NCBI RefSeq assembly: GCF_034259425.1
Contig: NZ_JAXIVU010000002.1
Span: forward strand, 231,877-295,876
Source of the DNA: Denitrificimonas halotolerans
GTDB taxonomy: Bacteria; Pseudomonadota; Gammaproteobacteria; Pseudomonadales; Pseudomonadaceae
DNA length: 64,000 nt
Direction of reading: 5' to 3'
Both the position numbers and the translations under genes were made by a program. The notes under the pieces are model-generated. The model was not told the DNA's origin. It did not search any database and saw only the letters and a program-made list of their open reading frames with translations. Positions 32,772 through 42,088 of the stretch are shown one piece after another; position 1 is the stretch's first letter; the number at the start of each line of letters is the position of its first letter.

Positions 32772-33070
32772 GAGTGCTGCTCCTGGTTAATAACTGAGAA
32801 TGCTTTTAAAAAAACAGGTGAGCTGTGGATTGTGTTAACTGCTTTGAGCTGTCTTGCGATACAGTCCATCACAGTAAAGCTATCCGTTACTCCGAAAAGA
32901 CAGACAACACAGCGACTACGCACCAGATTGCCTTGATGTTTGGTTGCGCGAATAATTTTTCGATCGTACAGATTGCTTTTGTTTTGCTGGCTTTCCAGCA
33001 TGTCAATAAAGCTTGAGAAACTGCTTAAACTACACTCGACTGTGAATGTAATGATGTCTTTGCTGTTCAT
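32768..33070 (-). CDS. 100-aa hypothetical protein in the par-dnaB operon
   Basis: This small protein begins MNSKDIITFTVECSLSSFSS, overlaps the dnaB stop by 4 bp (ATGA) and the parB start by 4 bp, so it is surely translated as part of the operon. It has a hydrophobic stretch with Cys residues (RSRCVVCLFGVTDSFTVMDC) but no clear membrane helix. I do not recognise a family. Confidence 0.75.
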   Translation of the reverse strand: MNSKDIITFTVECSLSSFSSFIDMLESQQNKSNLYDRKIIRATKHQGNLVRSRCVVCLFGVTDSFTVMDCIARQLKAVNTIHSSPVFLKAFSVINQEQHS

Positions 33071-34419
33071 ATCCGAACACCCTCCATGTTGGCGTAATTA
33101 AGGTCGTCAAACCGGATCTGATCTGGAATGAATGCCGTTCTGACAACGCCTGTTGGGCCGTTCCGATTTTTACCTAAAATTATTTCTGCAATGCCTTTCT
33201 CGTCCGAGTCCTCGTTGTAGTACTCATCTCGATAAATGAACATGATGAGGTCGGCATCTTGCTCAAGGGAGCCAGAGTCCCGGAGATCGCTGTTGTTTGG
33301 CCGCTTGTTGGGCCGGTTTTCAACGCTGCGGTTAAGCTGTGACAAAGCGATCACGGGGCAGTCCATTTCTTTGGATAAGGCTTTGAGACCGCCTGAAATC
33401 TCAGCAACTTCAAGATTACGATTTTCACGTTTCTGGGATGAGTGCATGAGCTGAAGATAATCAACCACAATGAGCCCCGGCTTCCCAAACTGCCTTGCTG
33501 CTCGGCGTGCTTTTGAGCGAAGTTTTGATGGGTTCATGTGGCTGTCATCGTCGATGACTAGGCGATCGCGCAATTCGTTAATTTTAGCAACGGCGGCGGC
33601 TAATTTTGCCCAACCTTCATCGTCAAGTTTCCCGCTCCGAAGCTTCTGCATGTTGAGCTTGCCGATTAAGGCTGCAAGCCTGTATGCAATTTGTTTTGAG
33701 GGCATTTCCAAACTGTAGAATTGGACGGTTTGTTCTTTAGGTAATGTGTCTAAAGCTGCTTGGATGAACCTGAGACACAGACCTGTTTTTCCCATTGAAG
33801 GCCGTGCTGCAAGTATGTTGAGACCTGTAAACCAACCGCCAGTAAGGTTGTTTAGGTCGATCAGTCCAGTGTCTAGACCTAGTAAGCTGATGTTGTTTTG
33901 AACGGCGAAATCCACTTCATCAATCACCTCCAGCATGACCGCCCGGAGGTCGGTAAAATTGCTGGCTGATTCGGACGAAAGAGTGAAGAGTTCCCGCTCA
34001 ATTTCCTCACGTACATCTTCACTGACAGCCTCTTTAGAGCTGGCCAGGCGGGTGCAATCATGGCCAATTTTAATCAGTTGACGCAGTTGTGAGCGCTCTC
34101 GGACAATATCGCGGTAGGCTTCAATGTTTGCAGTAGAAGGAGTGTTGAGACAGATTTCACCGACATAAGCCAGAAATTCTTGACTGCCCATCTCACGCTG
34201 CATAGCAAGCTCAGAAATGGTAATAATATCAAAAGGCTCACTGCGCTCAGAAAGTTCGCGAATCAGTTTGAATAGCTGCCTATTGTTAAACTGAAAGAAA
34301 TCCGACTCGGTAAGCACACCGGAAATAAGGTCCCAGGTCTGGTTGTCAAGAATCAGGCCGCCTAGTACGGCGTGCTCAGCTTCGATTGAGTAGGGCGTAG
34401 ATGTCGATAAGGTAGTCAT
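33067..34419 (-). CDS. dnaB: Replicative DNA helicase (ICE-encoded DnaB)
   Basis: A 450-aa DnaB-type helicase with N-terminal domain (SIEAEHAVLGGLILDNQTWD), Walker A ARPSMGKTGL, Walker B-type IVVDYLQLM and the conserved DSGSLEQDADLIMFIYR. It would unwind DNA for autonomous ICE replication, alongside the STY4528 protein. Start overlaps the membrane-protein gene by 4 bp and the stop overlaps the 100-aa gene. ICE-borne dnaB is standard for this superfamily. Confidence 0.93.
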   Translation of the reverse strand: MTTLSTSTPYSIEAEHAVLGGLILDNQTWDLISGVLTESDFFQFNNRQLFKLIRELSERSEPFDIITISELAMQREMGSQEFLAYVGEICLNTPSTANIEAYRDIVRERSQLRQLIKIGHDCTRLASSKEAVSEDVREEIERELFTLSSESASNFTDLRAVMLEVIDEVDFAVQNNISLLGLDTGLIDLNNLTGGWFTGLNILAARPSMGKTGLCLRFIQAALDTLPKEQTVQFYSLEMPSKQIAYRLAALIGKLNMQKLRSGKLDDEGWAKLAAAVAKINELRDRLVIDDDSHMNPSKLRSKARRAARQFGKPGLIVVDYLQLMHSSQKRENRNLEVAEISGGLKALSKEMDCPVIALSQLNRSVENRPNKRPNNSDLRDSGSLEQDADLIMFIYRDEYYNEDSDEKGIAEIILGKNRNGPTGVVRTAFIPDQIRFDDLNYANMEGVRI

Positions 34420-34748
34420 TTGCTACCTCCAGCAACCCCGTTATTTTGTAGCGATGATAGGTGTTTGCATGTTGCATCTGCGTCTCTAACATCATTACGA
34501 GTGATGATATGACGGCCTAGGGCGACAGCCCCATGTTTATGGCTTAATAAGCGCTCAGTAACACACTCGGGCTGGCTAGTATGTTTCACAAGTTCAAGTA
34601 GCTCAGCATCGCTCAGCTCATTTTTGCTAACGGTGACCAACAACAAGTAGGCAAAACCGAAGGAGAGGCCGATGGCTATAAATAAACCCAACCAGCCGTC
34701 GAGCTTGTTGAGTGAGGTTTCTAGTGTTGATAGACGTTGATTAATCAT
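34416..34748 (-). CDS. 110-aa single-pass membrane protein between parA and dnaB
   Basis: The start at 34748 has AAGG about 7 nt upstream and overlaps the parA stop by 8 bp. The protein has one membrane helix (about 20-40; WLGLFIAIGLSFGFAYLLLV) and a soluble C-terminal domain with two Cys. No family recognised. Coupling to parA and dnaB suggests a maintenance role. Confidence 0.75.
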   Translation of the reverse strand: MINQRLSTLETSLNKLDGWLGLFIAIGLSFGFAYLLLVTVSKNELSDAELLELVKHTSQPECVTERLLSHKHGAVALGRHIITRNDVRDADATCKHLSSLQNNGVAGGSK

Positions 34749-35637
34749 TGCTACCTTCCTCAGTTTCAAACTGAGTAAACGTAGAGGTATCGAATATGCT
34801 GCTTACTTTTTCGGGTGTTAGCTGTTGAAAGTCGTCTGCCCATTCGGGAAAAACTTCAATTGCAAGCGCGGTCATTGTTTCCAATGCTGACGGAGCTTTT
34901 CTGCCAGAGGGTTTGCGAGTTTCAATACGGTGGGCGGGCATTGAAAGACTTGCTGCGCGTCGGTACGAGGCTAGGTTGGGAACAGATGTGTCGAGTACGC
35001 GAATGCCTGAATCACCATCAAATGTGCTGTGAAGGTTTTCAGTAATCAATCGTGCATCGGTTGTGACTGCATCAGCTCGGTTGATAAAAACCTGCAGTTC
35101 TGGGAGCTGAATCCCCATGTACTGGTAGCTGCTCAGTTCATCAAATAGAGCAATGGTTCCACGACGAAATTCACGGGCAGCGAGTAGTTCAGGGATAATT
35201 GGAGAAATTGCGGTGTCAGCTGCCAGCAGTGCCATTTCGAGCGTGACGGAGCGTGCGCCTTGGGTATCCATGACAACCAAGTCGTAATCGTCTTTAAATG
35301 CTTCCAGTAAACGGAGAAGTCGTAGGCGACCGTCAGCAGCGTTAAGTAGCAGACTGTTCAGCTGGCCCTGATCATCATTTGACTTGATGACATGAAGATT
35401 CGGTATGGAGGTGCCGGAGATGATTTCGCTGTGGCGAGTCTCGTTGAAGCCAACGAGCTGAAATATGCCACCATCAGCTTCGGCTTCTAGGTGGAAATAA
35501 CTGGACAGAGTTGGTTGAATATCAAGATCAAGGAGCAGGACACGCTTTCCTGCATCGGCAGCAATACCCGCTAAGTTGACTGCTGTTGTGGTTTTACCTA
35601 CGCCACCTTTAGTGGAAATAACAGCTACTTTTTTCAT
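34741..35637 (-). CDS. parA: ParA/Soj partition ATPase
   Basis: This 298-aa protein begins MKKVAVISTKGGVGKTTTAV with the deviant Walker A KGGVGKTT, and has LLLDLDIQPTLSSYF and VVMDTQGARS for Walker A' and B. It is the Soj-type ATPase at the end of PFGI-1/PAPI-type ICEs that keeps the excised circle. The ATG at 35637 has GAGG about 7 nt upstream; the open frame runs back to 35700. It is the first gene of the maintenance operon, 90 bp from the attachment site. Confidence 0.93.
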   Translation of the reverse strand: MKKVAVISTKGGVGKTTTAVNLAGIAADAGKRVLLLDLDIQPTLSSYFHLEAEADGGIFQLVGFNETRHSEIISGTSIPNLHVIKSNDDQGQLNSLLLNAADGRLRLLRLLEAFKDDYDLVVMDTQGARSVTLEMALLAADTAISPIIPELLAAREFRRGTIALFDELSSYQYMGIQLPELQVFINRADAVTTDARLITENLHSTFDGDSGIRVLDTSVPNLASYRRAASLSMPAHRIETRKPSGRKAPSALETMTALAIEVFPEWADDFQQLTPEKVSSIFDTSTFTQFETEEGSND

Positions 35638-35726
35638 GACTACCTCACAGAAAGAAATCTGAGAGGTGCTTTTAAACCTGAGTATGTGAGGAGTTTTCAA
35701 CCCTTAAAAAGGGGTGCTTGGCATTT

Positions 35727-35774
35727 TGACTTGTAATCAGTAGGTCCCGAGTTCGACTCTTGGTGCCGGCACCA
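35727..35774 (+). other. ICE attachment site: 3' half of tRNA-Thr(UGU)
   Basis: The sequence contains the anticodon arm TGACTTGTAATCAG (anticodon TGT), variable loop, T arm (GAGTTCGACTC) and acceptor end GCCGGCACCA, but no 5' half of a tRNA is present; the bases to the left do not fold as D arm or acceptor stem. This is the duplicated 3' end left by integration into tRNA-Thr. The terminator that follows is probably the tRNA gene's original one. Confidence 0.85.
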
Positions 35775-35781
35775 TACAAAT

Positions 35782-35812
35782 AAAGCCTCGCAGAAATGCG
35801 GGGCTTTTTTGT
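35782..35812 (+). terminator. Terminator of the original tRNA-Thr transcript
   Basis: AAAGCCTCGCA and TGCGGGGCTTT form a stem (one weak pair) around GAAA, followed by T6. It stands 8 bp after the CCA end. Confidence 0.8.
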
Positions 35813-35970
35813 ATCTAAATTTTGAAAGTGTAAGCATTACATTGACATGCCCCTCAATCTAAATGGGGCGCCCTTTTGCTAGACAGCCTAGCCCTCCCAG
35901 TACTTTTCAAGCATTAAGTCTGATTGACCTGTCTAAAACCTCATCAAAAATTTGAGACTGTTGACTCTGT

Positions 35971-35984
35971 GTGCAAATTTGCAC
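35971..35984. promoter_or_regulatory. 14-bp perfect palindrome upstream of gntP-family gene
   Basis: GTGCAAATTTGCAC is fully symmetric and lies 119 bp before the permease start, a plausible operator. The rest of the 35813-36102 interval shows no gene. Confidence 0.4.
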
Positions 35985-36102
35985 GCATTGTGTGCGGGTT
36001 CGAGCGGTTGTAAGTGGGCTGTTCGATTTTTAGACTCGAGTTAACCCTTGCGTAAAGGATAAGGGCCTATTCCAAAAATAAATTTAATAATAGGAACTCA
36101 TT

Positions 36103-37407
36103 ATGCTTGCTTTAAGTTATATCGGTCTACTGATCGGTTTGGTTTTATTGGTGATGATGACCATGCGCGGTATTGGCATTATTGTATCGGCTATTGTGTG
36201 TGCAATTATTGTTGCACTTAGTAGTGGGATGCATCTAGGTGATGCCATGCTCATGCACTATATGAACGGTTTTACTGGTTTTTTTACCACATGGTTTCCA
36301 GCCATTTTATTGGGTGCGATTTTTGGTCGTTTAATGGATGATAGTGGTGCTGCCTTATCTATTGCAAACAAGTCTAAAGAAGTACTTGGTGCTAAGCGAG
36401 CGATTATGGCTGTGGTAGGTGCTGGTGCAATTTTGACCTATGGTGGTGTGAGTGTATTTGTTGTTGGTTTTACCCTCTATCCTATTGCTTTTGAGTTGTT
36501 TCGTAGCGCCAACATTGCGCATCGCTTTATTCCCGCGGCGATTATTTTTGGATCTATTTCTTTTACCATGGTTTCTCCTGGCTCTCCAGAAATTCAAAAT
36601 CTTATACCTACCACTTACTTTGGTACAACCGCGACTGCCGGCGGCATGATTGGCGTCTTAATGAGTTTGTTGATTATGGTGTCAGGTGGTTATGCGCTCA
36701 AATATATGGCTCATCGCGCTGCTATTAATGGTGAACAATTTGATTTGCCAGCTGATTATGGTCAGCAAGCTGTAAGTAAAATATCACAAGTGAAATTTTA
36801 CAGTGCTATTTTGCCGCTGATTATTTTGGTCGGTGGTTTTAATGTGTTGAGTCATTACATTAGTGTGATTGAAGCGCTATTAGTCGCTATGGTAGCCAGT
36901 CTACTACTGGGTTATGCATTGTTTCATAAAACAATTGATGCGCCTGGAAAAATGATCAGTGTAGGCAGTGAAAATGCGCTCATTGCTATTTCTAACACCT
37001 GTGCGGTGGTTGGCTTTGGTGCGGTCGCTGCGCAGTCGCCAGCGTTCTCTGATGTAGTAGCATTTTTAACAGATATGCCGGGCCTTGAGTATGCAGGTTT
37101 GGCTGTGGCAGTTACTGTTATTGCTGGTATTACCGGATCAGCTTCAGGTGGTTTAGGTATTGCATTGCCGATTCTTGCTCCTATTTACCAAGGGATGGGG
37201 TTAGATAATGGTGCTATGCATCGTATTTCTTCAATTGCTTCGGGGGGGTTAGATTCGTTGCCGCATAACGGCTATGTGGTTACGACAATTCGTGCGATTT
37301 GTAAGGAAACGCATCAGCGAGCTTATCCTGCTGTCTTTTTGGTAAGTGTTTTAATCCCTCTGCCTGTCCTGGCTCTTGCAGTATTGTTATATAGTTACTT
37401 TTCTTGA
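36103..37407 (+). CDS. GntP-family permease
   Basis: A 434-aa protein with about 12 hydrophobic segments, family features TYGGVSVFVVGFTLYPIA and GSASGGLGIALPIL, and an AGGA site 8 nt before the ATG. GntP-family members carry gluconate, hydroxy acids or 3-hydroxybutyrate across the inner membrane by proton symport; the substrate cannot be told from sequence. It is the first chromosomal gene next to the ICE, without an operon partner. Confidence 0.85.
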   Translation: MLALSYIGLLIGLVLLVMMTMRGIGIIVSAIVCAIIVALSSGMHLGDAMLMHYMNGFTGFFTTWFPAILLGAIFGRLMDDSGAALSIANKSKEVLGAKRAIMAVVGAGAILTYGGVSVFVVGFTLYPIAFELFRSANIAHRFIPAAIIFGSISFTMVSPGSPEIQNLIPTTYFGTTATAGGMIGVLMSLLIMVSGGYALKYMAHRAAINGEQFDLPADYGQQAVSKISQVKFYSAILPLIILVGGFNVLSHYISVIEALLVAMVASLLLGYALFHKTIDAPGKMISVGSENALIAISNTCAVVGFGAVAAQSPAFSDVVAFLTDMPGLEYAGLAVAVTVIAGITGSASGGLGIALPILAPIYQGMGLDNGAMHRISSIASGGLDSLPHNGYVVTTIRAICKETHQRAYPAVFLVSVLIPLPVLALAVLLYSYFS

Positions 37408-37577
37408 GCCAATAGTTGGGAGCGCGACATTAAATTTAGGTTTAAACAATTCTAGGATATAGAACCGTATAGATAGACGCGCATTAGCTGTTTTGAATGC
37501 GCGGCAGCGTTTTGTTTTAAAGCATACCCCCCGTAGACTACTCCATAATTTCTTTATGGTGGGTTGAGGGGGAATCG

Positions 37578-38036
37578 ATGAAAAACTTTCAATACTTTGC
37601 GGTTTTGACGCTGTTTACAATGCTTTCTTGCGCTCAAGCAGCTGATGGCTTGATCAGTATAAAAAGTCCTTATTCTGCGCAAACAACACTGGATAAGTTT
37701 GAAGCGATTGTGCAGGACAAGGGGTTAGAGGTCTTTTCACGTATCGACCATGCAGCAGGTGCTGCTCAGGTTGGGAAACAGCTGCGGCCTACTGAAGTGC
37801 TGATTTTTGGTAACCCGCAGGGTGGCACACCGCTGATGGAGTGCGCTCAGACCATGGGCATTGATTTACCATTAAAGGCCTTGGTTTGGGAAGATGCTAC
37901 TGGGCAAGTGTGGTTGGCATATAACGATCCAGTGTACTTAGCCAATCGTCATCAAGTGGGAGATTGCTCAGCAGCTCGGAATATTCAGAAAGCATTGACT
38001 GAGTTTGTGGCTGCTACTGTAGGTTTTGATTTTTAG
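37578..38036 (+). CDS. DUF302 protein, exported
   Basis: This 152-aa protein has a signal peptide (MKNFQYFAVLTLFTMLSCAQA) and a DUF302 domain (YSAQTTLDKFEAIVQDKGLE, LRPTEVLIFGNPQGGTPLME, ALVWEDATGQVWLAYNDPVY). DUF302 proteins are small periplasmic or cytoplasmic proteins of unclear role. It stands alone between the permease and plpD; the family start and length fit. Confidence 0.85.
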   Translation: MKNFQYFAVLTLFTMLSCAQAADGLISIKSPYSAQTTLDKFEAIVQDKGLEVFSRIDHAAGAAQVGKQLRPTEVLIFGNPQGGTPLMECAQTMGIDLPLKALVWEDATGQVWLAYNDPVYLANRHQVGDCSAARNIQKALTEFVAATVGFDF

Positions 38037-38111
38037 ATTGCCTTTGTAAAGCAGACTGACTGTAGAGTGGGGCTTGCTGCGTGCTTTGGATGCTTGACTG
38101 AGAAGTGATAT

Positions 38112-40325
38112 ATGCGACGAATATTATTTTGGTGTATCAGTATTTTTATGCTGATGCCCAATGTTATGAGTTGGGCGCAATCTGCGGCCGTGGTTGAAAC
38201 TGAGCGTGAGCGAGTCGGGTTGGTTTTATCAGGTGGTGCTGCCCGAGGTTTGGCTCACATTGGTGTGTTGAAAGCCTTAGAAGAGCAGGGTGTAGTAATT
38301 GATGCTATTGCTGGTACCAGTATGGGAGCAGTGGTGGGAGGGTTGTATGCGGCAGGTTATAGCACGGCAGAGTTAGTGCAACTGGCGACAGAACTGGATT
38401 GGCAGCAGGCTTTATCAGATGCACCCTCACGCCAAGATATTCCGTTTCGCCGAAAGCAAGATGACCGGGATTTTCTGGTTAAGCAGCAGTTAAGTTTTCG
38501 TGATGATGGTAGTTTAGGTTTGCCGTTAGGTGTGCTGCAAGGACAGAACTTGGCACTGTTACTGGAAAAGCTCTTTGCTCGAGCCGGTGCGGTAGAAGAT
38601 TTTGATCAGCTCCCTATTCCATTTCGAGCGGTGGCGGCAGATATTGCCACCGGTGAAACGGTTGTATTTTCACGGGGGCATTTGGCCTTAGCAGTGCGAG
38701 CTAGTATGTCGATTCCTGCTTTGTTAACACCCGTTGAATTGGATGGTCGATTATTAGTAGACGGTGGTATCTCGAATAATATCCCTGTAGACATCGCTCG
38801 GCAGATGGGAGTTGATCGAGTGGTGGTGGTAGATATTGGTTCGCCGTTAGCCGCAACAGAGTCGTTACAGACTGTATTTAATATTTTAAATCAGTCTGTT
38901 GCGTTACTCACAAGGCGCAATTCAGATGCACAACTAGCTACTTTGCACCTGCAGGATATTTTAGTGCAGCCAGAGTTGACTGGATTTGGTGTGACGGATT
39001 TTTCTCATGCTCAGGATATGATGGACGCCGGTTATCGAGCTGCCTATGCTTTGCAGCCTCGCTTGATTGAAATAGCGCAATCGTTGCCGTCGCAGAGTCG
39101 TTTAGCAAGTAATCGGAAGCAGCGTAAAAAGCCTCCAACCATCACAGAAGTTAGAGTTGAAAACACTTCTAAAGTGGGTGATGAGGTAGTGCGTTATTAC
39201 ATTCGTCAATCTGTCGGTGAGCCTCTGGACGTTGAGAAGCTGCAAAAAGACATGGGAACATTGTATGGGCTCGAGTATTTTGACCGTGTTGAATACCGTT
39301 TGCAGCCAGAGGCAGACGGGGCAGCATTGATCGTGATGGCCACGGATAAGAGTTCCGGCACAGACTATTTGCGGCTAGGATTGAATTTATCAGATGATTT
39401 ACGGGGTGACAGCGTTTTTAATATTGGCGCTAGTTTTCGTATGAACGGCTTGAATCGTTTAGGTGGTGAATGGTTGAGTCGTATTCAGTTAGGCGAGCAT
39501 CAGGAATTGTATTCTGAGTTTTATCAGCCGTTGGATATTGGTTCGCGTTATTTTGTCTCACCTTGGCTGCATGGTGAGGTGCGTAATATTAAGTTTAATA
39601 AAAACAGTGACCCCATTGCAGAATATCGTTTACAACGTTTTCGTTATGGTTTTAATGTAGGGCGGCAGATCAGTAATAATGGAGAAATACGTTTTGGTGT
39701 AGGTTCTGGCTGGGGAGATGCTGATGTGCGTATCGGTGATCCACGCTTGCCAGACTTTAGCTTTAAAGAGGGTTATTACCAATTACAGTATGCGTTTGAT
39801 AGCTTAGATAATGTGCATTTTCCCACTCGCGGTGAAGAGTTACGCATTTCTGCATGGCAACATGCAACTGAACTGGGTTCTGATGAGCGCTACCAACAGT
39901 GGTTGCTAGAGTTAAGCAAACCGTTGAGCTGGGGGGCTAATACATTTATTTTAGGTGGGCGTTATGCAAGGACTTTAGATGCTAAAGAAGTAGTGACTTC
40001 CAGTTATCAAATTGGAGGTGCGCAACAGCTCTCGGGTTATCGTGAAAATGCGCTATCTGGACAAAATATCAGTGTAGGACGCGTGATTTATTATCGGCGG
40101 GTGACACCGTTGCGAGACTTTTCTTTAGGTTTGCCCGTTTATGCTGGAATGTCATTAGAACGTGGCAGGGTATGGAACCATAGTGATCATTTAGACAGCG
40201 GTTATATTAATGCGATGAGTGTATTTATGGCCGTTGATACTCCTATCGGTCCGCTCAATTTCAGTTATGGCATTAATGACGACTCTAAAAGTGCATTTTA
40301 CTTAAATTTGGGGCGTAGTTTTTAA
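38112..40325 (+). CDS. plpD: PlpD-type patatin-like phospholipase autotransporter (type Vd)
   Basis: A 737-aa protein with signal peptide, patatin domain (about 35-310) with oxyanion GGAARG, nucleophile GTSMG and catalytic Asp in DGGISNN, then a POTRA-like domain (about 343-415; LYGLEYFDRVEYRL) and a 16-strand barrel ending in YLNLGRSF with a terminal Phe. This is the type Vd secretion layout of Pseudomonas PlpD, which releases or displays a class A1 phospholipase. All catalytic motifs are present. Confidence 0.92.
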   Translation: MRRILFWCISIFMLMPNVMSWAQSAAVVETERERVGLVLSGGAARGLAHIGVLKALEEQGVVIDAIAGTSMGAVVGGLYAAGYSTAELVQLATELDWQQALSDAPSRQDIPFRRKQDDRDFLVKQQLSFRDDGSLGLPLGVLQGQNLALLLEKLFARAGAVEDFDQLPIPFRAVAADIATGETVVFSRGHLALAVRASMSIPALLTPVELDGRLLVDGGISNNIPVDIARQMGVDRVVVVDIGSPLAATESLQTVFNILNQSVALLTRRNSDAQLATLHLQDILVQPELTGFGVTDFSHAQDMMDAGYRAAYALQPRLIEIAQSLPSQSRLASNRKQRKKPPTITEVRVENTSKVGDEVVRYYIRQSVGEPLDVEKLQKDMGTLYGLEYFDRVEYRLQPEADGAALIVMATDKSSGTDYLRLGLNLSDDLRGDSVFNIGASFRMNGLNRLGGEWLSRIQLGEHQELYSEFYQPLDIGSRYFVSPWLHGEVRNIKFNKNSDPIAEYRLQRFRYGFNVGRQISNNGEIRFGVGSGWGDADVRIGDPRLPDFSFKEGYYQLQYAFDSLDNVHFPTRGEELRISAWQHATELGSDERYQQWLLELSKPLSWGANTFILGGRYARTLDAKEVVTSSYQIGGAQQLSGYRENALSGQNISVGRVIYYRRVTPLRDFSLGLPVYAGMSLERGRVWNHSDHLDSGYINAMSVFMAVDTPIGPLNFSYGINDDSKSAFYLNLGRSF

Positions 40326-40391
40326 TTGGAGTCATTAGGGAACGTACTCTAGGCGCTGCTAGGGACAGTAGCGTAGCGCCTAAAGCTAGGG

Positions 40392-41051
40392 CTATTCAGA
40401 ATCTGGGATATCGTTAGCAGTAGTGGATGAGGGGATAAGGAGTTGTAACCAATTGGCTAAAACTTGATGAGCCTCAGTAATACCTGTGCGTTTTGTTGAT
40501 GAGAATAATTGAATAGTGGCGGTTGATCCCCAGCGATTTTCAATATCTCTTTGGGTTTTAAGTAATGCTGCTTTACTTGCACCGAAGGTCAATTTGTCGG
40601 CTTTTGTTAATAGGATGTGCATTGGCATTTGACTACTTGCTGCCCAATCGAGCATAAGGCAGTCGAAGGGAGTGAGAGGGTGGCGAATGTCCATCATTAA
40701 AATGAGCCCAGTTAAGCTAGTGCGACTGCCTAAGTAAGCTTCAAGGTGCTGTTGCCAATGTAGTTTTAAAGGAATAGGAACCTTAGCGTAGCCATAGCCC
40801 GGCAGGTCCACTAAACGACGCTCTTCGTCGAGACTGAAAAAATTGAGTAGTTGTGTGCGTCCGGGGGTTTTGGACGTTCGCGCTAAATTAGCACGCGTTA
40901 GAGCATTAATAGCGCTAGACTTGCCTGCGTTAGAACGTCCGGCAAAGGCTACTTCATAGCCTTCATCTGCAGGGCACTGCTCTACACGAGCCGCACTGGT
41001 TAAAAAACTAGCTTGCTGGCATAGACCAATAATGGGATTTTTAGGCTGCAT
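40392..41051 (-). CDS. engB: Ribosome biogenesis GTPase EngB/YihA
   Basis: This 219-aa GTPase has G1 GRSNAGKSS, G3 DLPGYG and G4 TKAD, and matches YihA/EngB, needed for assembly of the large ribosomal subunit. The ATG at 41051 begins MQPKNPIIGLCQQASFL, the usual family start; the open frame extends to 41195 but lacks homology. It is divergent from the cytochrome c4 gene, as in Pseudomonas. Confidence 0.93.
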   Translation of the reverse strand: MQPKNPIIGLCQQASFLTSAARVEQCPADEGYEVAFAGRSNAGKSSAINALTRANLARTSKTPGRTQLLNFFSLDEERRLVDLPGYGYAKVPIPLKLHWQQHLEAYLGSRTSLTGLILMMDIRHPLTPFDCLMLDWAASSQMPMHILLTKADKLTFGASKAALLKTQRDIENRWGSTATIQLFSSTKRTGITEAHQVLANWLQLLIPSSTTANDIPDSE

Positions 41052-41284
41052 AACTCGATCCAAATAAAAAGTACGGCAAGAGGTTCGTTTCCGTTTCACT
41101 CTGAGCAGTATATAATGCTTGGGATTGTATGTATGTATTGCTATGAAGCAATCGTTAAAGGTTGTCTCTGTAACAAATTGTGGTAATGTTTGCATAATTT
41201 ATAAACGCCGAACTGGGTCGGGTCAACGTTGAGACTGGCCTGTTTGGGTAAACTTATTCTTTTTAGCCGTAGTTGGATGGACTG

Positions 41285-41890
41285 ATGAACAAACTATTAG
41301 TAAGTCTGCTGTTGACCTTGGGCATCAGTGGTTTAGCTCACGCTGCTGGAGATGCAGCTGCAGGGCAAGGGAAAGTTGCCATGTGCTCTGCTTGTCATGG
41401 GCCTGATGGCAATAGCATGATGCCTAATTTTCCTAAGCTTGCTGGCCAAGGTCAGCGCTATTTGTATAAGCAAATGCAGGATATTAAATCAGGTGAGCGC
41501 ACTGTTGTTGAAATGACAGGCATGCTGAATGCAATGAGCGACCAAGATTTACAGGATATTGCTGCATGGTATAACAGCCAAAAAGGTACTATTGGTGCTG
41601 CAGATCCAGAACTGGTTGAGCATGGCCAGAAAATCTTCCGCGGTGGAAAAATGGAAGATGGCGTACCATCTTGCACTGGTTGTCACTCACCGAATGGTGC
41701 AGGTATCGATCTTGCCGTATTCCCTAAATTAAGTGGACAGCACGCAGCATATACTGCAAAGCAATTAACCGATTTCCGTGAGGGGGATCGCACCAATGAT
41801 GGTGATGCTATGATCATGCGTTCTGTTGCAGCTAAATTGAGTAATAAAGATATTAAAGCTCTTTCAAGCTATATTGAAGGTCTGAATTAA
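41285..41890 (+). CDS. cc4: Cytochrome c4 (diheme)
   Basis: A 201-aa periplasmic cytochrome with signal peptide (through LAHA), two heme sites CSACH and CTGCH, and the axial-Met regions of each domain (MMPNFPKLAGQ and VFPKLSGQ framing). It passes electrons to terminal oxidases, as described for Pseudomonas and Azotobacter. The ATG at 41285 gives the correct signal peptide. It is divergent from engB and followed by a terminator. Confidence 0.93.
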   Translation: MNKLLVSLLLTLGISGLAHAAGDAAAGQGKVAMCSACHGPDGNSMMPNFPKLAGQGQRYLYKQMQDIKSGERTVVEMTGMLNAMSDQDLQDIAAWYNSQKGTIGAADPELVEHGQKIFRGGKMEDGVPSCTGCHSPNGAGIDLAVFPKLSGQHAAYTAKQLTDFREGDRTNDGDAMIMRSVAAKLSNKDIKALSSYIEGLN

Positions 41891-41905
41891 TAATTGAGTT
41901 TATTC

Positions 41906-41943
41906 AAAAAACCGCCCTGTAGATACTACACGGCGGTTTTTTT
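41906..41943 (+). terminator. Terminator of the cytochrome c4 gene
   Basis: AAAAACCGCC and GGCGGTTTTT with an inner TGTAG/CTACA pair form a long stem, then T-rich. Confidence 0.85.
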
Positions 41944-42088
41944 ATGCCTTGGTTTTACGCCAGAGCTTAAATCACATTCTCTTGATTATAGTCTAGTAAC
42001 AAAGTTTCTTGATAGGCCTATGCTGTAGGGTATTCAGTAACCAAATGCTTAACCGTAGTTAAAAGAGCGGTGACTAGGGAGAATCACA

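Larger units (their letters stand above)
1..35774. mobile_element. Integrative and conjugative element (PFGI-1/ICEclc/SPI-7 type), left end outside window
   Basis: The region combines ParA, ParB, DnaB, a STY4528-type replication protein, topoisomerase III, SSB, DUF3577, TraD, a VirB4-type ATPase and the PFL_469x-470x transfer proteins, a combination known from the ICEclc/PFGI-1/SPI-7 superfamily. Almost all genes are on the minus strand. The right boundary is a tRNA-Thr 3' fragment at 35727-35774. ParA lying next to the boundary fits the end opposite the integrase in this superfamily. The integrase, the relaxase and the intact tRNA are not in the window and are expected to the left. Confidence 0.93.

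Noticed and set aside
35727..35774. Functional tRNA-Thr gene
   Set aside because: The D arm and 5' acceptor strand are missing from the sequence to the left.
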